The notes beneath the pieces are model-generated. The model saw nothing but the letters and a program-made list of their open reading frames with translations, was not told the DNA's origin and made no database searches. A stretch of 64,000 nucleotides of DNA from NCBI GenBank assembly GCA_029959865.1, contig JASCPE010000006.1, positions 1-64,000 of the forward strand, written 5' to 3'. This document shows positions 1 through 9,890 of this stretch, in pieces (position 1 is the first letter of the stretch; each line of letters begins with the position of its first letter). The stretch is from Microbacteriaceae bacterium PS02070. GTDB taxonomy: Bacteria > Actinomycetota > Actinomycetes > Actinomycetales > Microbacteriaceae. The position numbers and the translations under genes were made by a program.

Positions 1-3000
1 CCCGGCCACTCCGCATAGACCAGATCCGACAAACCAGGCAGCTCATCGACAATCCCCACATCGGAGAGAGTCACGTTGCCGGTGTTCGTCGCCTCAAACG
101 TGTACGTGACCACATCACCCGCAGCAGACACCTCACCCGACGCGGACTTCACAACCTCGATCGAAGGATCCGGTTCCAAGGGAACTGTCTCCACATCGGT
201 GTCCTGCGCGTTCGAGCCATTGGGTGACTCGCCGTCCGCAGTCGCCATGTTCACCACAGACCCTGCGTCGACGTCACCCTGAGTGAGCGTGTACGACGCG
301 GTCGCGGTCGCGGACTGACCAGGCGCGAGCTCCCCCGCCGCTCCGGGCCACGAGGTGAAGGTGATCGCCGTCAACCCAGCGAGGGGGTCCGTGACATCGA
401 CGCCGGTCAGGGACACGTTTCCGGTGTTGGTGACCTCAAACGTGTACTCGACCTCATCGCCTGCGGTAGCGCCCTCAGCGACCGCCGACTTTTCTAGCTC
501 GATTGCGGGCTGCTGGATGAGGGGGACGTTCGCTTCGTCGGAGGCCGTCGTGGGAGCACCACTCGGCGGGTTACCAGACGCGGTCGCTGTGTTCGCTACG
601 TATCCGCGATTCAGGTCTGCTTGAGTGATCTGGTAGGTCGCTGACGCGGAAACGGACTGTCCCGGCTCGAGGCGACCGGTCGCTCCCGGCCATGCACCGT
701 ACGTGAGTGAGGAAAGCCCAGCGAGAGGGTCCGTGACGCCCACTTCCGTGAGGGTGACGTTACCTGTGTTCTCCACGTCGAAGTCGTAGGTGATGGTGTC
801 ACCCACGGAGGATCCTCCTGCGATCGCAGCCTCTTTAGTCAGCTCGATCTCGGGATCTTGCTCAAGCGGGAAAGTGGCATTCGCCGTGTCTGACGTACCG
901 GCCCCAGAGGGCGCGGTACCGGTGGTGGTTGCTGTGTTCGCGACCTCACCTCGGTCGATGTCCGCTTGCGTCAGTACGTACGTGGCCGTGGCCGAAATCG
1001 ACTGCCCAGGAAGCAGCGTCCCGGTATTGCCCGGCCAGGCTCCGTACGTCACAGGTGAGAGGCCAGGCATGGGATCGGTGATCTGCACGCCCGTGAGGGT
1101 GACATTGCCCTCGTTGCTCGCGGTGAAACTGTAGGAGACCTCATCGCCGACGCCGGCGTCTGCGGGCACCGTCGGCGTTTTCTCGAGATCGAGCTCCGGG
1201 GCAGCGGGCACCGGAGTCGTCGCAGACGCCTGATTGGTAGGAACGTTGCCGTTCGGGTCTGTGGCACGGACGTTCGCGGTGTTGCCGACCGTTCCCGCAT
1301 CGACATCGGCCTGCGTCAAGACATACGTCGCAGTGGCAGTCACCGACTGACCGGGCGCCAGCACTCCGGAGGCACCGGGCCAGGCGCCGTACGTCAATGC
1401 GCTCAATCCCGGCTTCGGATCAGCGATTGTGACCCCCGACAGCGTCGAAGCACCGGTGTTTGTGGCCGTGAACGTGTACTGGACTGAGTCGCCTGCCCGC
1501 GCCCCGGTGATCGAACCGGACTTCTGGAGCCCGATCCGGGAGAGGTTGACCTTGCTTGTGGACTCCGAATCCGAGGTGCGGCTACCGTCCGGCACGAGCG
1601 CGTTGACACGCGCAACGTTGTTGTAGCTTGTCGCACCACCGCTGGGGGCCGGACCCACACACTCATAGGTGATGGTCTGACCGCCACTGAGTGGACCGGC
1701 AAACGTTCGCACACAGTCGGGTCCAAGCGGGTCAGTAACCCGCACGTCCGATAGGGAGGTCGTCCCCTCATTCGTCAGTGTGATCCGGAATCGCGCCTGC
1801 TGCCCCGCCAGCACGGCCTGCTGGGCCTCCCCCGAAACCGACTCCTTCTTGATCGAGACGCGAGCGACTGGAACAGAGAGGACCGCGTTCTGCCACAGAT
1901 AGGAGTCACCGGACGTAGCCAGACGCAGCTGCATTTGCGTCGATCCTGGCGTGAGCTGCGGCACAGGCTGGTTGCGCACATCAACGCTCGCGTTGTAGAA
2001 CGTGCCGGCCCCGTTCCCTGCGTAGCGAACCGATCCGTCAGCCACAGAGACCCCGTAGTTTCCGTTTCCTTGCGGACCACTGAGTTCCGTGTACGTCGAC
2101 GTGCTGCCGCGTTTGTAGCTGGCAGTATCGCCCTCAATGTTTCGATCGCCCTCATACAGGGTGATGCCCAGCTTGGAGGTGCTGTCCAGCGCCCGGAATC
2201 CATCGAAGTCGATGATTGTCGGAGCGTCGGTTGAGGCCTGGCGGACGTGGCCCTGGTAGATGGTGACGTTGTGAGGGTACGTCGCCGTGTTGGCGACGTC
2301 ATACTGGCCGAAATCGTAGACGAGGGCGAGGGACCAGCCGGCGTAGCAGCCAGGGCCGGTCGGCGCCCAGATGTTACCCACCGAGACCGTCTGAGTCGTC
2401 CCCGATGACACGCCGGAAAACAGGGAGGTCACATCGGCGCTCGAACTGTAGTAGGTCGAGTTCCCGCTGGGCAACGCCCCGACGGTGTCCTGATAGATCG
2501 TCCCCGGCGCAACCGACTGCACGTTGCCGGACCCGACCTTCACCATCAGGTTTCGGGTCGCCGGGGTGCCGGACGGAAGAGTCGCTGCCGGGTTGTAATC
2601 TCCACAGCGGGCATCCGTGGACCCGACGCGCTGCCCCCGGTTGGCGGACCAGGACAGGATTGCCTTCACCACCTGCGCGCCGGCCGGGATCGTGTAGGTA
2701 GCCGAGCTTCCGTTGCTTGCTCCGGCGGCGCTGAGCGCGGCTACGGAGGTGTTGTTGCCCATGACCGCGTAGTCGTTGTAATACGGGCCGGCCTCGCCGT
2801 TGTGGAGCTGGTTCACGGTCGTGCCCGGTGAGGCGTTGGCGTTGCCTGTGCGCACCAAGACACCATTGCCGACCAGCACGTAATCGCCGTTGACCGTGTT
2901 CTGATACGCGAGCGTGGGGGGCTGGACAACGAGCGCAGCCGCAGACTGGGCGGTCACGAGGGAGCCCGCGGCGACGACGACGACCGCGACGAAGGCAGCC

Positions 3001-3059
3001 AGCAACCGCTGGACCCGCCGCCTGAACACGCCGTCGGCGCGCTGAACCTTGGCCGCCAT
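1..3059 (-). CDS. Secreted surface protein with tandem DUF7507 (DUF11-like) repeats, 3' end outside window
   Basis: The frame is open from an ATG at 3059 to the window edge, so the C-terminus is missing. GAGGGGG lies six bases before the ATG. Residues about 1-45 form a signal peptide: basic N-region, a run of Ala/Val, then AQSAAA. A roughly 400-residue N-terminal adhesin-like domain follows, rich in Ser, Thr, Gly and Asn. After it come about six repeats of roughly 115 residues (period near 345 bp), each with GDxVxYTFxxTNTGNVTL, GLSxLTYGAWPG and TATYxLTQADVDAG cores, as in DUF7507/DUF11 surface proteins. The repeats differ in sequence, so they are not a recent amplification. By family it is exported and displayed on the cell surface; the anchor would be in the missing part. 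Ligand or partner is unknown. Confidence 0.9.
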   Translation of the reverse strand, partial: MAAKVQRADGVFRRRVQRLLAAFVAVVVVAAGSLVTAQSAAALVVQPPTLAYQNTVNGDYVLVGNGVLVRTGNANASPGTTVNQLHNGEAGPYYNDYAVMGNNTSVAALSAAGASNGSSATYTIPAGAQVVKAILSWSANRGQRVGSTDARCGDYNPAATLPSGTPATRNLMVKVGSGNVQSVAPGTIYQDTVGALPSGNSTYYSSSADVTSLFSGVSSGTTQTVSVGNIWAPTGPGCYAGWSLALVYDFGQYDVANTATYPHNVTIYQGHVRQASTDAPTIIDFDGFRALDSTSKLGITLYEGDRNIEGDTASYKRGSTSTYTELSGPQGNGNYGVSVADGSVRYAGNGAGTFYNASVDVRNQPVPQLTPGSTQMQLRLATSGDSYLWQNAVLSVPVARVSIKKESVSGEAQQAVLAGQQARFRITLTNEGTTSLSDVRVTDPLGPDCVRTFAGPLSGGQTITYECVGPAPSGGATSYNNVARVNALVPDGSRTSDSESTSKVNLSRIGLQKSGSITGARAGDSVQYTFTATNTGASTLSGVTIADPKPGLSALTYGAWPGASGVLAPGQSVTATATYVLTQADVDAGTVGNTANVRATDPNGNVPTNQASATTPVPAAPELDLEKTPTVPADAGVGDEVSYSFTASNEGNVTLTGVQITDPMPGLSPVTYGAWPGNTGTLLPGQSISATATYVLTQADIDRGEVANTATTTGTAPSGAGTSDTANATFPLEQDPEIELTKEAAIAGGSSVGDTITYDFDVENTGNVTLTEVGVTDPLAGLSSLTYGAWPGATGRLEPGQSVSASATYQITQADLNRGYVANTATASGNPPSGAPTTASDEANVPLIQQPAIELEKSAVAEGATAGDEVEYTFEVTNTGNVSLTGVDVTDPLAGLTAITFTSWPGAAGELAPGQSATATASYTLTQGDVDAGSVVNMATADGESPNGSNAQDTDVETVPLEPDPSIEVVKSASGEVSAAGDVVTYTFEATNTGNVTLSDVGIVDELPGLSDLVYAEWP

Positions 3060-3229
3060 TTTTACCCCCTCGAAGCGACGCACCGGAGAGGGACCCACAA
3101 AAATCTCGGGCGCGCGTCTCCCCGGCGCGGCTCTATCCTGGCAGACCCCTGAGCCTTTCGAACGCCACCGCTGTAGCTTCGCGACCAAAACGTGACCGCT
3201 GAGGCCCTCTAAAGATGGGTTTGATACGA

Positions 3230-3265
3230 AGATCGGCCCCCGGACGTGGTTCCGGGAGCCGATCT
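3230..3265 (-). terminator. Hairpin terminator after the small helical protein
   Basis: A near-perfect dyad with arms AGATCGGCTCCCGGA and TCCGGGGGCCGATCT (one G-T wobble) starts 20 bases beyond the stop of the 70-residue gene. No strong U-tract follows, which is usual for high-GC actinobacterial terminators. It separates that gene from the surface-protein gene. Confidence 0.7.
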
Positions 3266-3284
3266 ATTGGAACTGCGAGGTGGA

Positions 3285-3497
3285 CTACTGGCCGATCTTG
3301 CCGTCGAGGTTGTTGCGGAACTCGTCGACCTTCGCGTCGTGCTCGTCCGGGACGACCTTCTTCGCCGCGTCGGACAGGCTGTCCAGGACGTCGTCGCTCT
3401 TCTTCTCGAAGTCGTCGCTCTTGAGCGTCTCCTGGACCTTGTCCTTGGCGTTCTCGAACGCCTGCTTGCCCTTGTTGACGATGTCATCGAAGCCCAT
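3285..3497 (-). CDS. Small acidic/basic helical protein, MT0933/Rv0909-antitoxin-like
   Basis: Seventy residues, ATG start with GGGAGGGG seven to eight bases upstream. The protein is almost entirely charged amphipathic helix, beginning MGFDDIVNKGKQAFENAKDK and rich in Lys, Asp and Glu with no Cys. This composition resembles the small proteins filed under MT0933/Rv0909-type putative antitoxins, and also CsbD-like stress proteins; neither assignment is certain. No toxin-like gene is adjacent, so an active toxin-antitoxin pair is not supported here. It has its own terminators on both sides and appears to be a single-gene unit downstream of tuf. Confidence 0.7.
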   Translation of the reverse strand: MGFDDIVNKGKQAFENAKDKVQETLKSDDFEKKSDDVLDSLSDAAKKVVPDEHDAKVDEFRNNLDGKIGQ

Positions 3498-3604
3498 GCC
3501 GGCCCCTCCCTGTGTCGGTGTCGCGGCGGATACCGCTGGACAATCTGTACCCCAGATCAGCGCGGATCGCCACTTCGGCTGACGCAGGACGACCCGGTGA
3601 ACGA

Positions 3605-3640
3605 CGAAGGCGCGAGACCCCGGAGGGACTCGCGCCTTCG
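3605..3640 (-). terminator. Intrinsic-type terminator after tuf
   Basis: Perfect 12-bp stem CGAAGGCGCGAG / CTCGCGCCTTCG with a 12-base loop, 15 bases past the tuf stop codon. It closes the str operon. Confidence 0.85.
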
Positions 3641-3655
3641 TGCGATGAAATCAGA

Positions 3656-4849
<1,194 letters not shown>

Positions 4850-4978
4850 TGGGTCCTCCTCAGGACTGTCATGTAGATCCCCGGGCGCTGGATTGCGACC
4901 GGTTTTCTACGGGGATGTATCTCAGTTTATGTGTATGAAGTTATGTGACGGTACGGCTGACTCTCAGCCGCCCGAGGG

Positions 4979-7093
4979 CTACTCGCCCTTGTTCTTCTGG
5001 ATGATCTCGTCAGCGACGGCACGCGGAACTTCCGCGTAGCTGTCGAACTCCATCGAGTAGACCGCACGACCCGAAGTCTTCGAGCGCAGGTCACCGATGT
5101 AGCCGAACATCTCCGAAAGCGGGACGTTCGCACGGACGACCTTCACACCGGCAGCGTCCTCCATGGACTGGATCTGGCCGCGGCGCGAGTTCAGGTCACC
5201 GATGACGTCACCCATGTACTCCTCAGGAGTACGCACCTCAACCGCCATGAGCGGCTCGAGGATGACGGGGCTCGCCTTGCGGATGGCCTCCTTGAAGCCC
5301 ATCGAACCGGCGATCTTGAACGCCATCTCCGACGAGTCGACGTCGTGCGACGCACCATCGGTCAGGACAGCCTTCACACCCACCATGGGGTAGCCCGCCA
5401 GAACGCCGACATTCATCGCGTCCTGGAAACCAGAATCGACCGACGGGATGTACTCGCGCGGAACGCGACCACCCGTGACTTCGCTCGCGAACTCGTAGAT
5501 CTTGTCGCCCGAGACCTCGAGGGGCTCGATGCGGAACTGGATCTTTGCGAACTGGCCGGAACCACCGGTCTGCTTCTTGTGGGTGTAGTCGTGACGCTCG
5601 ACGGTCTTGCGGATCGTCTCGCGGTACGCCACCTGCGGCTTACCGACGTTCGCCTCAACCTTGAACTCACGCTTCATGCGGTCCACGAGGATGTCCAGGT
5701 GAAGCTCACCCATCCCCTTGATGACCGTCTGGCCGGTCTCCGAGTTCTGCTCGACGCGGAACGTCGGGTCCTCTTCGGCGAGCTTCTGGATCGCAAGACC
5801 CAGCTTCTCCTGGTCGGCCTTGGTCTTGGGCTCGATAGCAACCTCGATGACAGGCTCCGGGAACGTCATCGACTCGAGGACGACCTGGTGGTTCGCGTCC
5901 GAGAGGGTGTCGCCCGTGGTCGTGTCCTTAAGGCCGATGACCGCGTAGATGTGGCCGGCGGTGACCGAGTCGACCGGGTTCTCCTTGTTGGCGTGCATCT
6001 GGAAGATCTTCCCGATGCGCTCCTTGCGCTGCTTGGTCGCGTTGATGACCTGCGAGCCCGAGTCGAGGTGACCCGAGTAGACGCGGATGTAGGTCAGACG
6101 CCCGAAGAACGGGTGTGAGACGACCTTGAACGCGAGTGCCGTGAAGGGCTCCGTGGCGTCGGCGTGACGCTCGATGATGCGCTCTTCGTCCTTGGGGTCG
6201 TGCGCCTCGATGGCGGGAACGTCCAGGGGCGAGGGCAGGTAGTCCACGACCGCGTCCAGCATGGGCTGAACACCGCGGTTCTTGAAGGCCGAACCACACA
6301 GCACGGGGTAGAGCTCGCCGGAGATGGTGAGCTTGCGGATCGCGCCCTTGATCTCAGCGATCGTCAGCTCTTCGCCACCGAAGTACTTCTCAAGAAGCTC
6401 TTCGTCAGACTCAGCAACAGTCTCGAGCAGCTTCTCGCGGTACTCGGCGGCGCGGTCGGCGAGGTCGGCGGGAATCTCCTGCACCTCGTACTTCGCGCCC
6501 ATCGTCACGTCACCCTTGGCGTCGCCGGGCCAGACCAGTGCGCGCATCTCAACGAGGTCGATGACGCCGACGAAGTCGTTCTCGGCACCGATCGGAAGCT
6601 GCAGCACGAGCGGCTTGGCCTTCAGACGGTTGATGATCGTGTCGACGGTGAAGTAGAAGTCAGCGCCGAGCTTGTCCATCTTGTTGACGAAGCAGATGCG
6701 CGGGACGTCGTACTTGTCAGCCTGGCGCCATACCGTCTCCGACTGGGGCTCCACGCCCTCCTTGCCGTCGAACACGGCCACAGCGCCGTCGAGAACACGC
6801 AGCGAGCGCTCGACCTCGACGGTGAAGTCGACGTGACCCGGCGTGTCGATGATGTTGATCTGGGTGCCTTCCCAGAAACAGGTCACAGCAGCAGAGGTGA
6901 TCGTGATGCCACGCTCCTGCTCCTGCTCCATCCAGTCGGTCGTCGCTGCACCATCGTGCGTTTCGCCGATCTTGTGGTTGACGCCGGTGTAGAACAGGAT
7001 GCGCTCTGTCGTCGTCGTCTTGCCGGCATCGATGTGGGCCATGATGCCGATGTTGCGGACCTTCTTGAGGTCGGTGAGCACTTCTTGTGCCAC
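4979..7093 (-). CDS. fusA: Elongation factor G
   Basis: A 704-residue translocase GTPase acting on the ribosome. The P-loop [10 protein letters not shown] sits near residue 20, DTPGHVDF near 85 and [10 protein letters not shown] near 140. Domains II to V are all present; the domain IV motif [10 protein letters not shown] and the C-terminal [12 protein letters not shown] are visible. Start is ATG, with AAAGGGACAC upstream. It lies between rpsG (65 bp upstream) and tuf, in the canonical str order. A long perfect hairpin lies in the rpsG-fusA gap (7116-7148) and may set expression relative to the ribosomal protein genes. Confidence 0.99.
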   Translation of the reverse strand: MAQEVLTDLKKVRNIGIMAHIDAGKTTTTERILFYTGVNHKIGETHDGAATTDWMEQEQERGITITSAAVTCFWEGTQINIIDTPGHVDFTVEVERSLRVLDGAVAVFDGKEGVEPQSETVWRQADKYDVPRICFVNKMDKLGADFYFTVDTIINRLKAKPLVLQLPIGAENDFVGVIDLVEMRALVWPGDAKGDVTMGAKYEVQEIPADLADRAAEYREKLLETVAESDEELLEKYFGGEELTIAEIKGAIRKLTISGELYPVLCGSAFKNRGVQPMLDAVVDYLPSPLDVPAIEAHDPKDEERIIERHADATEPFTALAFKVVSHPFFGRLTYIRVYSGHLDSGSQVINATKQRKERIGKIFQMHANKENPVDSVTAGHIYAVIGLKDTTTGDTLSDANHQVVLESMTFPEPVIEVAIEPKTKADQEKLGLAIQKLAEEDPTFRVEQNSETGQTVIKGMGELHLDILVDRMKREFKVEANVGKPQVAYRETIRKTVERHDYTHKKQTGGSGQFAKIQFRIEPLEVSGDKIYEFASEVTGGRVPREYIPSVDSGFQDAMNVGVLAGYPMVGVKAVLTDGASHDVDSSEMAFKIAGSMGFKEAIRKASPVILEPLMAVEVRTPEEYMGDVIGDLNSRRGQIQSMEDAAGVKVVRANVPLSEMFGYIGDLRSKTSGRAVYSMEFDSYAEVPRAVADEIIQKNKGE

Positions 7094-7115
7094 GGGATGT
7101 GTCCCTTTCTTGATG

Positions 7116-7148
7116 CCGGTGACCGGGCGCGATCGGCCCGGTCACCGG
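7116..7148 (-). promoter_or_regulatory. Perfect 13-bp stem-loop between rpsG and fusA
   Basis: CCGGTGACCGGGC / GCCCGGTCACCGG with a seven-base loop fills half of the 65-bp rpsG-fusA gap. No U-tract follows on the minus-strand transcript, so full termination is unlikely. It could be a partial terminator, a processing site or an mRNA-stabilising element. Structure is seen directly; function is inferred. Confidence 0.55.
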
Positions 7149-7158
7149 ATCTGCGGTA

Positions 7159-7629
7159 TTACCAGCGGTAGTGAGCGAACGCGCGGTTCGACTCAGCCAT
7201 CTTGTGAGTGTCTTCGCGACGCTTGACAGCGGCGCCGAGACCGTTCGAGGCGTCCAGAATCTCGTTCTGGAGACGCTCGGTCATGGTCTTCTCACGACGG
7301 CCCTTGGCGTAGCTGACGAGCCAGCGCAGCGCGAGGGTGTTCGCGCGGTGCGGCTTGACCTCCACCGGAACCTGGTAGGTCGAGCCACCGACGCGGCGGC
7401 TCTTGACCTCGAGGGTCGGTCGGACGTTGTCCAGCGCCTTCTTGAGCGTCGCGACGGAGTCCTGGCCGGTCTTGGCCTCGACGCCGCGGAGGGCGCCGTA
7501 GACGATCGCTTCGGCGATGGACTTCTTTCCGTCGACGAGGATCTTGTTCACCAGCTGGGTGACGATCGGAGCACCGTAGACCGGGTCGTTGACAACGACG
7601 CGGCGGGGTGCGGGTCCCTTACGAGGCAT
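7159..7629 (-). CDS. rpsG: 30S ribosomal protein S7
   Basis: A 156-residue primary binder of the 3' major domain of 16S rRNA and nucleator of small-subunit head assembly. It begins [10 protein letters not shown] and carries the usual [14 protein letters not shown] region and C-terminal [15 protein letters not shown]. Length matches the family. It follows rpsL by five bases and is clearly co-transcribed with it. In many bacteria S7 represses its own operon; no S7-type leader structure could be confirmed by eye here. Confidence 0.99.
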   Translation of the reverse strand: MPRKGPAPRRVVVNDPVYGAPIVTQLVNKILVDGKKSIAEAIVYGALRGVEAKTGQDSVATLKKALDNVRPTLEVKSRRVGGSTYQVPVEVKPHRANTLALRWLVSYAKGRREKTMTERLQNEILDASNGLGAAVKRREDTHKMAESNRAFAHYRW

Positions 7630-7634
7630 CTGAC

Positions 7635-8003
7635 TCAGCCCTTCTTTGCGCCGTAGCGGCTACGCGCCTGCTTACGGTTCTTGACGGCCTGGGTGTCCAG
7701 GGCGCCGCGGACGATCTTGTAGCGAACACCGGGGAGGTCCTTGACACGACCACCACGCACGAGCACGAGCGAGTGCTCCTGGAGGTTGTGTCCCTCGCCG
7801 GGGATGTAGGCGGTGACTTCGGTCCCGTTACGCAGCTTCACACGAGCGACCTTGCGCATCGCCGAGTTCGGCTTCTTCGGGGTGGTGGTGTACACGCGAG
7901 TGCACACGCCCGCCTGCTGGGGGTTCGACTTCAGGGCGGGCGCCTTGGTCTTGGTGACCTTCGGCGAGCGTCCCTTGCGAACCAACTGCTGAATGGTTGG
8001 CAC
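7635..8003 (-). CDS. rpsL: 30S ribosomal protein S12
   Basis: A 122-residue decoding-centre protein, first gene of the str operon, ATG start with AGGAGA upstream. The conserved loops [13 protein letters not shown] and [11 protein letters not shown]...[13 protein letters not shown] are intact. Both lysines whose substitution gives streptomycin resistance (K43 and K88 in usual numbering) are wild type. A 285-bp leader region precedes it and contains a likely -10 element on the minus strand (8242-8247). Confidence 0.99.
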   Translation of the reverse strand: MPTIQQLVRKGRSPKVTKTKAPALKSNPQQAGVCTRVYTTTPKKPNSAMRKVARVKLRNGTEVTAYIPGEGHNLQEHSLVLVRGGRVKDLPGVRYKIVRGALDTQAVKNRKQARSRYGAKKG

Positions 8004-8241
8004 GTTCTCTCCTTGTCAGTGCTGCACGGTGACAGCGTTCGTGTTCTTCCCCGAGTCGATCTGGATTTCTCCGTGTGTCGTCTCAGTTCACGTTGACCCA
8101 CCGGCGCGGCATGATGGTGCCGAGCATGTGATGGTGGGTATGCCGTGGGGGTGGCCTGTTCGCAGACCGTTCCCTGGAATGTGATCTCCGCGATCCACCC
8201 TCGCGCACGATGATGGATGCGCGTGAGCGCACACCCGATCT

Positions 8242-8247
8242 ATCATA
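8242..8247 (-). promoter_or_regulatory. Candidate -10 element of the str operon promoter
   Basis: The minus strand reads TGTATGATAGA, giving an extended -10 TATGAT about 240 bp before rpsL. The -35 position is poor (ACACCG region). This implies a long 5' leader for rpsL, which would fit translational or attenuation control. By-eye assignment only. Confidence 0.4.
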
Positions 8248-8288
8248 CACGTCCCCGGTCTGTTCGGTGTGGGCGGGCGAGGACGACG

Positions 8289-9503
8289 TCACCGGCGGCG
8301 TTGTGGGGCGCGTTCGATCGTGATCTCCGCATCACCCAGCAGGAATCGTGCATAGACCTCCCCCGTGGCGCCAGGTTCAAGCAGCTCGTCGGAGCCGTCC
8401 GCGGTTACGAGAGTGACCCCGTTCGTCGAGTTCAGGTCGGTGACCTCCCACACCCCGCCGATGAGCACGACACGGGCGTGCGTTTTGGAGACGGTTCGGG
8501 TCGGGTCAGGCACAGCGATCAGTTGCGCGCGGGGATAGAGCGTATCCACCGCCGGGTTGCGCCCGAGAATGATCACCTCGCCATGCAGCGGCAAGGGCGC
8601 GCCTCCGCCGATGCGGAGAATCCAGTCCGCATGACGCCGCCGCACGAGGGTCGTGTTCTCGCCGGCAACGATCGGCGTCACGGGCACCTCCGCGGTGGGG
8701 AGATCCTGCTGAGCTGAGACCGATGTCAGCGCCGAGCGCGGCGAGCCCGCGATCGGCGAATCCACCACCGCCGAGACCTCGTCAGCCACCTCGGGATAGA
8801 TCTCCCCCTCCCACTGGATCGACGTGCCCGGGATCCACGGAGCATGTGACGCCGAGGGTGGGTTGACCGAAGCGAGCGGGCGGGTTGCCGGTGTGGGCGA
8901 GAACGGCTCGGCGCCCGTGATCTGGGGGTCCGGTTCCGTCGCCGAATCGGGTGCGTTCCAGTCGACTGCCGGGGGCGCCCAGGCATCGAGCTGCGTCACT
9001 TCCGGTGTCGCAACGGGTCCGACATGCGGTACGTCGGCGACCTCTGCCGTGCCGCCCCCGACGCGCGGACCCTCACTGGTCGGAGGTCGACGCGAACCCC
9101 GCCACCGAGCAGGTCCGAAACCGACGATGCTCGCCCACGCAATGAACAAAACCGCCCCCAAGACGGTCATCGAGGTCCCGTACCCGAAGCCGACGTTCAG
9201 CCGTCCGAGGCTGATGATCAGAATGATGAGGACGGCTCCCCATCCCAGGACGGGGACCAGCACCAACGCCGTGAGCCACGGACTGAATCCCGCCCATTGG
9301 AAAAGCGTTGCGATATTGAGGAACGGCACCCACCCTTTCCACCCTGGCTCTCCCATCTTGCGAAAGACCGCGGCTAGAGCGAGAGAAACCCACACGTAAA
9401 GGATGAGGACCAGCAGGACGCTCAGGACAGCCACGATGGCGACGGTCGTCGCGTCCGGCGTCATCTCGGACGCCGCGGAAACACGGGCGGACCACGCTTT
9501 CAT
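8289..9503 (-). CDS. Membrane protein with C-terminal FHA domain
   Basis: A 404-residue protein with four predicted transmembrane helices within residues about 18-130, then a Pro/Thr/Glu-rich linker, then a forkhead-associated (FHA) domain from about residue 290. The FHA signatures LGRNP, SKTHARV and DLNSTNGV are all present, so phosphothreonine binding is expected. ATG start with GGAAGGAG eight bases upstream. The linker ends ENTTLVRRRH, a Thr-centred motif that could be phosphorylated. It is the last gene of the operon headed by a Ser/Thr kinase, so it is the natural reader of that kinase's products at the membrane. FHA identity is certain; the partner is inferred. Confidence 0.9.
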   Translation of the reverse strand: MKAWSARVSAASEMTPDATTVAIVAVLSVLLVLILYVWVSLALAAVFRKMGEPGWKGWVPFLNIATLFQWAGFSPWLTALVLVPVLGWGAVLIILIISLGRLNVGFGYGTSMTVLGAVLFIAWASIVGFGPARWRGSRRPPTSEGPRVGGGTAEVADVPHVGPVATPEVTQLDAWAPPAVDWNAPDSATEPDPQITGAEPFSPTPATRPLASVNPPSASHAPWIPGTSIQWEGEIYPEVADEVSAVVDSPIAGSPRSALTSVSAQQDLPTAEVPVTPIVAGENTTLVRRRHADWILRIGGGAPLPLHGEVIILGRNPAVDTLYPRAQLIAVPDPTRTVSKTHARVVLIGGVWEVTDLNSTNGVTLVTADGSDELLEPGATGEVYARFLLGDAEITIERAPQRRR

Positions 9504-9545
9504 GTCCTCGGCTCCTTCCCTGCGCGAACGGGCATCGCCCTGAGA

Positions 9546-9890
9546 CTAGCCGAGCACCAACAGGACGACGATGCCTAGTGCCGAGACGATGGATGTGAGC
9601 ACGGCCGCCGAGACGACCACGGACAGGGTCGTGCGACGCTGCTGCGTCCACTCAGCATCCGCTCGCAGATCGGTCTCCCGGAGCGCGCTGACGGGAGAAG
9701 GGCTCGGGTGGGTGAGCCCACCCTCGGGTGCGGGGCGGGCCCGGTAGCGGAGGTCACCGCTCCGGGACGAAACGCCGCTCGGCGCGGCAGGCAGGCCCGG
9801 TTCGGGCACATGGGCGCCAGGCGCGACCTCACGGCGCAGACGGGGACGAGAGACGACGGTGCGATCGTCAGCATCATCTGGAGCGTCCAT
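9546..9890 (-). CDS. Small C-terminally anchored membrane protein
   Basis: A 114-residue protein: about 85 residues of charged, Pro-rich cytosolic sequence, then one transmembrane helix (SVVVSAAVLTSIVSALGIVV) at the extreme C-terminus. ATG start with GGGAGGTGGGG directly before it; the start overlaps the end of the transglutaminase-like gene by 17 bp, so translation is probably coupled. The N-terminus DDRTVVSRPRLRR resembles Thr-centred motifs in the neighbouring FHA and kinase proteins and may be a phospho-site. No known family recognised. A protein phosphatase gene sits near this place in some related clusters as I recall them; none is present here. Confidence 0.75.
   Translation of the reverse strand: MDAPDDADDRTVVSRPRLRREVAPGAHVPEPGLPAAPSGVSSRSGDLRYRARPAPEGGLTHPSPSPVSALRETDLRADAEWTQQRRTTLSVVVSAAVLTSIVSALGIVVLLVLG

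Noticed and set aside
75..1800. DNA-level tandem duplication in the surface-protein gene
   Set aside because: The repeats are clear at protein level but differ too much in bases to be a recent tandem array.
3285..3497. Toxin-antitoxin module
   Set aside because: Only an antitoxin-like small protein is present; no toxin gene is adjacent.
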